NCBI GenBank assembly: GCA_038501625.1
Contig: JAZAYU010000018.1
Location: forward strand, 9,130,397 to 9,194,396
Length of the DNA: 64,000 nucleotides
Direction: 5' to 3'
Source: Corbicula japonica
Lineage: Eukaryota; Mollusca; Bivalvia; Venerida; Cyrenidae
Shown here: positions 25,001-36,110 of the stretch, one piece after another
Layout: every line of letters starts with the position of its first letter
Position numbering within the stretch: the stretch's first letter is position 1
Made by a program: the position numbers and the translations under genes
The notes under the pieces: model-generated
Told to the model about the DNA's origin: nothing
What the model saw: the letters and a program-made list of their open reading frames with translations, nothing else
Databases searched by the model: none

Positions 25001-26148
25001 ACCTTAAATGTGCTAGTGTTAAACTTACTAAACAAACATATAACATGATGTTAGGTGATATCGAAAGAAATGATGATATTTCAAATTGGGTAAAAACGGG
25101 TAGATTCATTCTTTATAATTTAGGCTTGAATTATGCATGGTTGTTTCAAGAAGTTGGAAACGAAAATGTTTTTATATCATTAGTGAAGCAAAGACTGAAA
25201 AATATTTGTACTCAAAACTGGATGGCAGAATTGAATACATCGACTAGAGCCTTAACATTTAGACTTTTTGCAAACTTTAATTTCTCAAAATATTGAGTAC
25301 AAGTTAAAATTAAAAACTTTAGATCAGTGATGACAAGATTATCTTTGCACAGACTAGCGATAGAAATAAGACGGTGGCATAAACTAAAAGCAATACCTCG
25401 AAATGAACGCAAATGCATTTTATGTTATACTTTAGAAGACGAATTTCATTTCTCACTCGAATGTGAACTTGATAAAGATCTATTAAACCTAATTTACGCA
25501 AAAGACCAAACATTCCAAAATTTATTGAACTGTTTTCATGCTTGGACCAATTACCTAATTTGAATCTGGCAATTCACATTGACATCGAAATGAATTGTTA
25601 TATTAAACTACAGTCACTTTACTCCAAGAAAAGGACTATTTATATTTTAGTTTTAACATTGAAAATGATATACTTGATTTGTTTGTATTATCTGATATCA
25701 TTTCTATGATTTTCCAGGCTTTGTTAATGTCGACTTTTAATATTTATTATGACCGCCACTGACCACTGACCGTTTCATTTCATGTGTCATTTTTTGTATT
25801 GTAAATATGTATATTATAGTCTACTCTCATCATTGGCCTTTTGTTCAATAAAGATTTTCATATTCATAAATATACAATGTATGCCTCATATGTGGGTACA
25901 AATCGGAATAAGCACATATTTTGATTAACATCCACAACAACAACAACAACAACGTCCACTACTATTATAACTACAATAACTACTACTATTACATTCAAAG
26001 TTTTTTTTTCACCAGATCATGTTTTACATCATTTGCTACAAGAAAAATAAGCGCCGAAATAAGGGGTGCTTTATAAACACACCATCTTTTTTTCACACCC
26101 CACAGTGATGGTTTAATATAGAAAAATGCCCCATAATCGATCGGATCT
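22046..26148 (+). repeat. Array unit 4, split by a TTAA-flanked element
   Basis: Without the 22120-25003 insertion and one TTAA this unit is about 1215 bp. It preserves the longest LINE frame in the array: from 24991 the SDIERN block through F-S-K-Y, then from 25327 the zinc-knuckle block extending past the second Cys into L-L-N-L-I-Y-A. It is therefore the least decayed unit. Confidence 0.75.
22120..25003. mobile_element. 2.9-kb DNA transposon-like element with ~570-bp terminal inverted repeats and TTAA target duplication
   Basis: The sequence starting GGTAGATGGACACGTTGGTG at 22120 is repeated in inverse orientation ending at 25003. The similarity runs inwards about 570 bp on each side (to about 22700 and from about 24425). 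TTAA flanks both ends, while uninterrupted array units have a single TTAA at this site. No transposase-like ORF is visible in the 1.7-kb centre, so it is non-autonomous. A TTAA duplication is typical of piggyBac-type transposition, but the ends do not start with CCC, so family assignment is open. Confidence 0.8.
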
Positions 26149-27378
26149 CTTAGTTACTTTCGCTATATGTATAAAATATAAACGTAGTCAGGGCTTTTAA
26201 TTGATAGGGCATATATTATTAAATGTGTTAGTGCTAAACTTAATAAACAAACATACAGCATGATGTTAAGCGATATCGAAAGAAATGATGATATTTCAAA
26301 TTGGGTAAAAACGGGTAGATTCATTCTTTATATTTTAGGCTTTAATTATGCATGGTGGTTTCAAGAAGTTGGAAACGATAATATTTTATACCATTCGTGA
26401 AGCAAAGACTGAACGATATTTTTACTCATATCTGGATGGCAGAATTGAATACATCGACTAGAGCCTCACCATTTAAACTTTTTGCAAACTTTAATTTCTC
26501 AAAATATTGAGTACAAGTTAAAATTCAAAACTATAGATCAGCGATGGCAAGATTAAGATTATCTTTGCACAGACTAGCGATAGAAACAAGACGGTGGCAT
26601 AAACTGCAAGCATTACCACGAATTGAACGCAAATCCATTTCATGTTATAGTTTAGAAGACGAATTTCATTTCTCACTCAAATGTGAACTTTATAAAGATC
26701 GATAAAACCATATTTCTGCAAAAGACCAAACATTCCAAAATTAATTGAACTGTTTTCATGCCAGGACCAATCAATTAATTTGAATCTGGCAATTCACATT
26801 GACATCGAAATGAATTGTTATCTTAAACTTAAGTCTCTTTACTCCAAGAAAATGACTATTTTATATTTTAGTCTTAACATTGAAAATGATATACTTGATT
26901 TGTTTGTATTATCTGATATCATTTCTATGATTTTCCAGGCTTTGTTAATGTCGACTTTTTATATTTAATATGACCGCCACTGACCACTGACCATTTCATT
27001 TCATGTGTCATTTTTGGTATTGTAAATATGTATATTATCGTCTACTTACAGGCGTTGGCCTTTTGTTCAATAAAGATATTCATATTCATAAATATACAAA
27101 TGTATTCCTCATATGTGGGTACAAATCGTAATAAGCACATATTGTGATTAACATCCACAACAACAACAACAACAACAACTTCCACTACTATTATAACTAC
27201 AATTACTACTACTAGTACATTCAAAGTTGTGTTTTTTTTTCACCAGATCATGTTTTACATCATTGTCTACATGACAAATAAGCGCAGAAATAAGGGGTGC
27301 TTTATAAACACACCATCTTTTTTCACACCCCACAGTGATGGTTTAATATAGAAAAATGCCCCATAATCGACCGGATCT
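26149..27378 (+). repeat. Array unit 5
   Basis: About 1230 bp. Same layout (LINE remnant, microsatellite, module), more diverged from units 2/3 and with CCATAATCGA in place of CCGTAATCGA in the module. Confidence 0.75.
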
Positions 27379-29311
27379 CTTAGTTACCTTCGCTATATGT
27401 ATAAAATATAAACGTAGTCAGGGCTTGTAATTGATAGGGCATATACAATTAAATGTGCTAGCGCTAAACGTTTTAAACAAACATATAACATGATGTTAAG
27501 CGATATCGAAAGAAATGATGATATTTCAAATTGGGTAAAAACGGATAAATTCTTTCTTTATAATTTAGGCTTGAATTATTCATGGTTGTTTCAAGAAGTT
27601 GGAAACGAGAATATTTTATATCATTAGTGAACCAAAGACTGAAAGATATTTTGGCTGAAAACTGGATGGCAGAATTGAATACATCGACTAGAGCCTCAAC
27701 ATTTAGACTTTTTGCAAACTTTAATTTCTCAAATTATTGAGTACAAGTTAAAATTTAAAAATATAGATCAGCGATGACAAGATTAAGATTATCTTTGCAC
27801 AGACTTGCGATAGAAACAAGACGGTGGCATAAACCGCAAGCGATACCTCGAAATGAACGCAAATGCATTTTATGTTATAGTTTAGAAGAAGAATTTCATT
27901 TCTCACTCGAATGTGAACTTTATAAAGATATGTCATTTGTCCAGCAATATCCGTTGCACGGTACCTCATCAAGCCTAGAATAGGTCGAAAAGCGCCACAA
28001 TAGTTAGACATTAGACCGCTTCGATTGCCTCCCGGCTTGACGTCACTGACGTGACGCCGATTTTTTTCTTTTTCCTTTCCCTAGGCCTATTTAATGGCTC
28101 TTCTGACCGTAAAAAAACACTGGTACCACTTAAAGACTAGTGCTCGGCTAACAGAAGTTTTCATTTGCGTCTGCTAAATTATTTTAGCTTTTCGTGAGGT
28201 GATTTTCAAAGAACATGACTGAATTTTATAATAGCGCGTATTTCCGGGCGATCTGATAGCGACATTTCTGACGTTTTAACGTTGGTGATAGCTCTCTTAA
28301 ATATTGACTGTTTTTAAATCGCATAGTCAGAATGACGTAAAATTTCGGCATGACATCATTTGTATACCGTGCTTTGACGTTGAGAAGTTTGGCTCTTTTT
28401 CCACTAGTAGTTTTGTTTTTATTGACAGGTATATGCGTGTAAGGTATAATGGCAACGGCGTGCGCCGCCTACGTGTTACCATGGTTATTCAAATACGCGA
28501 CGCGCTTTTGAAATCGATTAAATATATGAATAGTTTAGCTCAGTTTGTTACGTTTGTGTTCTGATTTAATTTAGTATATAATTTATTGCGAACGTGTTTC
28601 AAATTAATATGCAATGACAAAAGTCTACGTTATTTTGGATCATCCCTCGCATAAAACCATATTTTCGCAAAAGACCAAACATTCCAAAATTTATTGCACT
28701 GTTTTCATGCGAGGATCAATAAATTAATTTGAATCTGGCAATTCACATTGACATCGAAATGAATTGTTAAATTAAACTACAGTCACTTTACTCCAAGAAA
28801 ATGACTATTTTATATTTTAGTCTTAACATTGAAAATGATATACTTAATTTGTTTGTATTATCTGATATCATTTCTATGATTTTCCATGCTTTTTTAATGT
28901 CGACTATTTATATTTAATATGACCGCCACTGACCACTGAACATTTCTTTTCATGCGTCATTTTTGGTATTGTAAATATGTATATTATCGTTTACTTACAG
29001 GCATTGGCCTTTTGTTCAATAAAGATATTCATATTCATAAATATATAAATGTATGCCTCATATGTGGGTACAAATCGGAATAAGCACATATTTTGATTAA
29101 CATCTACAACAACAACAACTTTCACTACTATTATAACTACAATAACTACTACTAGTACATTCAAATTTCTTTTCACCAGATCATGTTTTATATCATTTGC
29201 TACATGAAAAATAAGCGCAGAAATAAGGGGTGCTTTATAAACACACCATCTTTTTTCACACCCCACAGTGATGGTTTAATATAGAAAAATGCCCCGTAAT
29301 CGACCGGATCT
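27379..29311 (+). repeat. Array unit 6, with a ~720-bp insertion
   Basis: The LINE remnant is interrupted within the zinc-knuckle block at about 27929 and resumes at about 28652 (AAAACCATATTTTCGC). Otherwise it has the standard layout, ending with microsatellite and module. Confidence 0.75.
27930..28651. mobile_element. Insertion in unit 6, one end mariner-like
   Basis: This sequence is absent from all other units. Read from its right edge on the minus strand it begins TGCGAGGGATGATCCAAAAT, which resembles Tc1/mariner terminal repeats. The left edge lacks a matching terminus, so it is probably a truncated copy. No transposase was recognised. Confidence 0.5.
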
Positions 29312-30061
29312 CTTAGTTACCTGCGCTATATGTATAAAATATAAACGGAGTCAGGGCTTTTAATTGATAGGGTATATATTATTAATTGTGCTAGTGCTAA
29401 ACTCATAATTTAGGCTTGAATTATTCATGGTTGTTTCAAGAAGGAAACGAGAATATTTTATATAATTAGTGAAGCAAAGACTGAAAGATATTTTTACTCA
29501 TATCTGGATGGCAGAATTGAAGACATCGACTAGAGCCTCAACATTTAGACTTTTAGCAAACTTTAATTTCTCAAAATATTGAGTACAAGTTAAAATTCAA
29601 AAATATAGATCAGCGATGACAAGATTAAGATTATCTTTGCACAGACTAGCGATAGAAACAAGACGGTGGCATAAACCGCAAGCAATACCTCGAACTGAAC
29701 GCAAATGCATTTTATGTTATAGTTTAGAAGACGAATTACATTTCTCACTCGAATGTGAACTTTATAAAGGTCGATAAAACCATATTTCCGCAATATATCA
29801 CACATTCCAAAATTTATTAAACTGTTTTCATGCCAGGACCAATCAATTAATTTGAACCTGGCAATTCACATTGACAACTACGACAATTTTTTCTTATACT
29901 ACTACTTCTTAAACGACAATGTTACAAGATCAAGTCTAATGGTATTTGCTTCATGAAAAACATGCTCAGAAATAAGGGGTGCTTTATATACACAACACCA
30001 TTTTTGTACACCCCACAGTTATGGTTTAATATGGAAATATGCCCCGTAATTGACCGGATCT
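29312..30061 (+). repeat. Array unit 7, internally deleted
   Basis: About 750 bp. The 5' block with SDIERN and the segment after the zinc knuckle are missing. The microsatellite is reduced to a few ACT triplets before a diverged module. Confidence 0.7.
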
Positions 30062-30869
30062 CTTAGTTATCTTTGCTATGTGTATTTAATATAAACGGAG
30101 TCATGGCTTTTCATTGATGGGGCATATATATACAAATGTGTGCCTCATATGTGTGTTTAAATCAGAATAAGCACATAATTTGATGAACGTCAACAGCAAC
30201 AAAAACATCATCTTACTGCTTAAAAATAAGAAAGTCCAAAATTTCTATTTGCACTGATGCCTATTTGGTAAACTTGTGTAGATTTAAAAGTTCCTTGTGT
30301 TACTTTTTGATGATAGGAATTCAGTTGTAAACAAAGACAATAATACTGCAACACCAACAACAGCAACATACTACAATTATCAAAACCACAACAACAACAA
30401 TAACCACTACCACCACTTCTACCACTATTAAACTGTTACTTCTACCACTACTACTTCTACTGCTGCTATTGTTGCTGCCCCTACTATTACTTCTGCTTTT
30501 TTCAGCAACAAAAACAACTTCTACTACTTCTACTACTACTACACCTTCTACTAATACTACTAATTCTTCTATTGATACTAAGTTACTACCACCACAACAA
30601 CTCAGTTTTTATATTTTACTAGATCTTACCTTAAATCATTTGCTACACGAAAAGCATATACGAAAGTTTAATATCTTTACAAGGTCAGCAACAACAACTA
30701 TAATTATAACAAAACAACAACAACAAAAACAACTACAACTACTTCTACGGCTACTACTACTACTATAACTTCCATTACTTCTGATATTGTTGCTGATTCT
30801 ACTACTACTTCTGCTTTTCAGAAGCAGCAACAACAGCAACTATTACAACAACAACAACAACAACAGCTG

Positions 30870-30926
<57 letters not shown>

Positions 30927-30945
30927 GTACTACTACTAGTACTAG

Positions 30946-31018
<73 letters not shown>

Positions 31019-31166
31019 GTTATTTTTACCAAATCATGTCTTATGTCATTTGCTTCATGAAAAACATTCTCAGAAAAAAGGGGTGTTTTATACACACCAC
31101 AATTTTTTCACACCCCACAGTTAAGGTTCAATATCGAAAAAGTCCCCATAATTGACCAAATCTCTT
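30062..31166 (+). repeat. Array unit 8, degenerate, with long CTA microsatellites
   Basis: It starts TTAGTTATCTTTGCTATGTG like other units but lacks the LINE block. CAA/CTA/CTG triplets occupy 30340-30600 and 30690-31018, with a partial module between (ACTAGATCTTACCTTAAATC). A full module follows at 31020-31166. The Leu-, Thr- and Ser-rich frames here are microsatellite artefacts. Confidence 0.65.
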
Positions 31167-31905
31167 TGATTTAAAAAATTGATTAACTTCGCTATGTATA
31201 TTTAATATAAATGCCAAACATTGTCAGGGCTATTCATTAATGAGAAAATATATATACACATTTACGCCTCGGTTGTTCTGTAGACCATAACAAAAACATC
31301 ACAACAACGTCAACACCAACAACAATAACAACAATTACTACTACTTCTACTAATTCAATAATAAGAAATGTACAATATTTCTATTGACAGTGATGCCCAT
31401 TTAGTAAATTAGTGTTTATTTGGCTGATGATCTTATATACTGATCGAGTTCCTTGTGAAACTTCTGACACAAAAAAGACCACAACATGAATATTCTTGAA
31501 ATTAAATATATTGATAGTAAACAATATGGTAACCATATTCTTCTAGATAATTCTTCTAGATAATTGATACTAATGCAACTACTGCTATCTATATTTGCTA
31601 CCGACTTATGTGGCAAATATATATAAATATAATATATGCCTCGCATTTGGGTTTAAATGGGAATGAAATATCCAACTACAACTGCTACTACTACAACTAC
31701 TACTGCTATTGTTGCTGCACCTACTACTACTTTTCCTACTTCAGCAACAACAACACCAACAAATAAGCTCTTTTGGAAATGTTATACATTATATATATTA
31801 TATATGCCACACATATGGGTCTTAAAAGTGCACCACATATTTAGGTTCTATATAGACACCCCATAAATGCCACAATTTCTATATATATATATATATATAT
31901 ATGAG
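31167..31905 (+). repeat. Array unit 9, most degenerate, ending in (TA)n
   Basis: It begins with a diverged TTAACTTCGCTATGTATATT. It shares an ~80-bp block (TGTACAATATTTCTATTGAC) with unit 8 near 30230. CAA/CTA triplets and a 23-bp TA run at 31880-31902 end the array. Confidence 0.5.
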
Positions 31906-32289
31906 TTTTTAGCAAAATATCAAAAAATGACACAAACATTGTATTACCTTGATTGAAAGATGTTTAGTGCTTAAGGGAAGGCCATGGGATCGGGGTTGTC
32001 TTAGTGATTAGCTCCCTTCCAAAAACTTAACAAATCGTCTCCAAGGGTTAAGGTTAGTAATTATGCCCCTCTCCTATCATTGATGAATGTGGTATATTGC
32101 TTTGAACAGTTGTCTGAAAGTCTGTATGCATGTCGGTATGCATGCCGGTTTTAAACCCGTCAACAACTTAAAGATCAAACTCGCGGCGGCATATGGTCCC
32201 TAGATAAAAGAAACAGGTTTGCCTTCAACGAGAAAATAGTGGGCGGAACTCAACAGAATAGAATTACAGAGGATCTGAGAATATAAATC
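31906..32289. other. No gene recognised
   Basis: Unassigned spacer between the array and a Penelope-like 3' fragment. Confidence 0.4.
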
Positions 32290-32628
32290 CTGCATGTTAT
32301 ATGTGCTTTTGCGTGCAACATTGTTAAGCTGATTGGTGAGTTAGAGTTTTTTCACCTAGACAACTTGTACTTGTTTTTTCGTTTGAGAACCTGTTTTGGC
32401 AAGTGTGAGTGCACACTAGAACCTGGTTTAAAACCCTGTGGTAATTTGACTTGCCACTGACCGTTCCAAGTCGGTAGTCACTAGGGTTCTCATTTTTGTT
32501 TATTGTTTGTGGTGTCTTTTTTTGAAACTGGTCATTTTATTTACCACGCTCTCTCTTCTTCTTGGCTGTCAGGCTGTTGTTTTTTTTTTTCAGAATGTGG
32601 CTACTCCTGATATGCATATTTCACCCAT
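32290..32628 (+). mobile_element. 3'-end fragment of the Naiad-type Penelope-like element
   Basis: About 340 bp matching the 3' untranslated end of the 39.5-43 kb element, including GAACCTGTTTTGGCAAGTGT, the inverted GTGGTAA/TTGCCAC block and the terminus CCTGATATGCATATTTCACC. It carries its own substitutions, so it is an older copy. Confidence 0.75.
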
Positions 32629-34320
32629 GCATTATAACGAACAACGTCAAAGGCACAATTTTAAAAATCTGGAAGTTTATCGGCGATTGAACAATATCGA
32701 AGTCTTAATTTTAATATGGTAACCACATATATAAATACAAATGTATCAGCACCGATTTAATGTACTGGAAGAATTTTCACGGCCGCCACACGACACAAAC
32801 AGCGCTACAGTAACTGTGATAGTGAAAGTTCGGTGAGATTGTGGGTCAAGCAACTCTCTAGAACAAATTGTACATGGTGCTTCATCGAATGTCACATAAT
32901 GATATTGCGTAACGACTTCTCCCGCTGAAAGCCTGAATCGAGAAACAACAAGAATCAGCTTCAATAATGACCCTTTAATTATTTGTGTAACTAAAGAGTT
33001 TAGTCCAAAGAAGACGATATTCCCGTCAGGAAAGAAAAACATTACAGATTGCTTTTAAGTCTGTACCATTGTGACAGTCACGCTTTGAAGTCATATTAAA
33101 TCTGATCTGCGGCTTTGAAATGTATTTCCTGAGGTTTAGACGAACGCTCATAAGCTGGAAATAATTATATGAAATTAAATATATTTATTGCGTTCATTTG
33201 CTAGAAAGGAAAAGATAAACGTTTAATTATGACCCCAAACCAAAACATAAACACATGTTAAAAATCAAGCATGGACGTGGACTTTTATTAGTGCTGTCAG
33301 AAAACACATTTTTCCGTGACGCTTCCCAATTTTTAATAACGTAAATAATTTTGAAACAAAGAAGTACTCAATACAACTTTAAGAACGGTTAAGTTAGACT
33401 TAGTATTTTTATGTCAAATACTAACTGTCAGTGTATGTGTGAATTATTTTAAGAAATCATTTGAAATAATTACAACTGAAATTAGAAGAAACATGTATTC
33501 AATAACTGACACATGTTCTTTTGTCAAATCAAAGCAAGTTAAATTGAAAGTTTTACCTGCATTTAACAGATTATATGTACAATTCATCGATGCTAATAAA
33601 GGTAAAATGTCACTCCATTTGAGTATCAAGAGACTATGCAACAACTTATCTTAGATGCTAAGCTCAAAAAAAAGACTTAAATAAAAAGAGACCATATACA
33701 TGTAGACCGTGGTAATCAATCGCATGTAAAGTCGAAAGAAATAACATTCTAAATTTCATAATAATTATCCTTACAAAATTTTTTGTATGTGTGCAAACCT
33801 AACAGAAGTTTGTCTGTCTCTCTGTCAGTCCGTCCGTCTGTCCTTCAGTCTGTCCGTCTGTCTTAAAAACATGAAATAATTCGGGCTTCACACACTTTAA
33901 CAACCCAACTGTTTTCCATACCCCAAAACGTTTCTTACTCTCATATAATATATCATATAATATATAGTGTTATTACAGGCACACATGTGGTTTTATCCGG
34001 AAAAGGATCCAACTTTTCAAACGTTGCAAACAACTACTCATGATGAATGGCTTACTGCATTAAGTGCACGCAGTTTTTCATTTTAAACGTGAACCACAAT
34101 CAACTTCAAATTATTAATATGCAACAGTCGAACAGCAGTAAATACGAGCTTTTAAAAATAAACAATCAATTGTTGCATGTAACTGTGTGTCAAGCAGTTC
34201 TATGTTTTATTTTTTGTTTTTGTTTTTTAAAGGTTTGTTTTTGTTGTTCTTGTTAACAGGATGTTCCTAGCATTACTTTGAAGATGCATTTTCCTTTTAA
34301 GTTATCTGTATTCTTTTCTT
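32629..34320. other. No gene recognised; tetranucleotide repeat at 33811-33864
   Basis: A (GTCT/GTCC)n tract with 10-12 degenerate units (TCTGTCAGTCCGTCCGTCTG) is the only marked feature. The rest is AT-rich with short ORFs. Confidence 0.5.
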
Positions 34321-34324
34321 TGCG

Positions 34325-34455
34325 CTCAACCCGGGGCTAGGCGGCGTGGGCAGTAATATGCATTTCCATTACATGTACTGCCCATAAACAGGCTCAATCA
34401 AGCCGAGTCCTCAATATTATCATATTTGTCGTGTTCGGTGGCTTTCAAAGTTCCC
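34325..34455 (+). repeat. Dispersed repeat GGCTAGGCGGCGTGGGCAGT, copy 1
   Basis: A ~130-bp sequence with GCAGTAATATGCATTTCCAT, CAGGCTCAATCAAGCCGAGT and GTGTTCGGTGGCTTT. Related copies lie at 36970-37085 (minus) and 63649-63750 (plus). Class unknown; it could be a SINE or MITE tail. Confidence 0.6.
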
Positions 34456-34599
34456 TTATCATCTATTATGTATCCATCAAAGATGATTCCCCACTTGTTT
34501 TCAGGTTTTTTGTATGATAATTAGTTATAATACGCGTGACGAATCACGTGCAGTAGTGAACTTAAATAATGGTTCTAACTGTCCAACAGAGTATAATTT

Positions 34600-35110
34600 A
34601 TGTAATATATAGGGTTTGTGCAACATAAGCCGGCCACCTTTGGCGGAATGTGATCGCAATACTAGCAGAACGATATCGACGCAAAGGTGGAGCGGGGGCG
34701 CACTAAAGGCGGAACAGGAGCCTATTTTTTGCGAAGCTGAAACGCAAAACAAGAGGAATGGTCAAATGGGAGCGCACTTAAAGCAGAATGAGGACCGATT
34801 CGGATGTTTTCAAGATCGTAGCGCCAATATAGTTCAAAATCGGGAGCGCACATTGAGCACGCTCGGTATACTGCAGAACGGGAAAGCAGTTTTAGCAAAA
34901 TGGGAGCGCAATATTTGGGGAGCTGCAGCACAATTTAAATCAAAAGGTTCATGGGTCAAATAAAAGAACAGTTAAGATGCAGTTATTGGGGAAAGGTATC
35001 GTGATAAAGCAGAACAGGAGTTCAATAACAAAATATCATAATAGCTGATTTGTGAGCTTAGTATCTGCGGTAATGGAGCGAAGTGTAAGGGGAGCGATTA
35101 CCGCCCCATG
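34600..35110 (+). repeat. Degenerate GGAGCGCA / AAAGCAGAACG repeat block
   Basis: An island richer in G and C than its surroundings. Phrases such as GGGAGCGCA and AAAGCAGAA(T/C)GAGGA recur every 30-60 bp with substitutions, ending near GGGGAGCGATTACCGC. An incidental 115-codon frame (34616-34963) crosses it and looks like repeat-derived sequence, not a gene. It resembles an old minisatellite. Confidence 0.5.
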
Positions 35111-36100
35111 TAGAATCTAAATCCTTTACCACTATTCACAGCACCTAGTAAATTCTTCAATATAAGTAATTTTCATAAATATCTGATAGCCAAGAGTACA
35201 ATAGTTTTTGGATATCTTATGTTTTTAAAATATCTTTATTTGTAGAAGGACATTACTCACATAAATATACACAATGTTTTAGTTTCAAAATAATCTAAAT
35301 GTATAACACTAATCATACTTAAACGAATACATACTGTACATCAAATATGCACGTTTCAATCATTGAAAACAAATTGAAGTGATTCGACAAACACTATTTA
35401 TACAATCATGTAACAGTCACATACAAGAGTATTAGAAACAAATGATATATTTGACTAATATTTATTACGTAATTTATTTGATTGTATCAATGCTTAATTT
35501 GCAGTTATTTTCATCGTCTAGTTTGGAAAATATTACTGATACTTGATCAAACAGAATTTCAAATTTTCATTGGAAAGTAATAAAAGGTTAGTTCGGGAAA
35601 TTTGAATAATAAGCGCCATGAGCAGAAAAACGACCAATCGTAATGACGCTTGCTAATAATTGCTGAAACTGATTGGGGTTATCAATAGGACAAGTTTTTG
35701 AACAATTTTTGAAGAAGAAATGTTGCAAGACAGGTTTCGTGAGTACAGTGGTATTCAGCAGAAGGATAAATTTCTTTATATTCGGGGCTTTAAAGACAAA
35801 TTTTTATTGTCCTGCTTATAAAGCCTCAAAAAAGTAATTATAATGTGAAGTATACATAGTAATACAGAGCACAAATAAAAAACGTATGTATTTCGGGAAA
35901 AGAAATGGCGATAGCAAACAGTTGTCTACGGTCATGTCAAAAACCAAAATACACGTTAAGAAGTTTCGTTATCAAAAATTGACATTCTTTTAAAAAAAAA
36001 ACTAAATATGTTTGACTTAAATATTCATTTTGATGATGCCAAAAGTTCATAATATCCAGCTCAGATGTCCACAAATCACGTACATGGCCATCATACTTAG
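35111..36100. other. No gene recognised
   Basis: AT-rich sequence downstream of the EGF/tail gene; presumably intergenic. Confidence 0.4.
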
Positions 36101-36110
36101 CCTTCTGTAA

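Noticed and set aside
18391..30061. CRISPR-like or gene-family array
   Set aside because: Units are 1.2 kb, contain broken LINE sequence and a microsatellite, and have no spacer structure.
30469..31095. Leu-, Thr- and Val-rich ORFs on both strands
   Set aside because: CTA/CTG/CAA triplet repeats, not genes.
34616..34963. 115-codon ORF as a gene
   Set aside because: It follows a degenerate DNA repeat, has no recognisable domain and the reverse strand is also open in parts.
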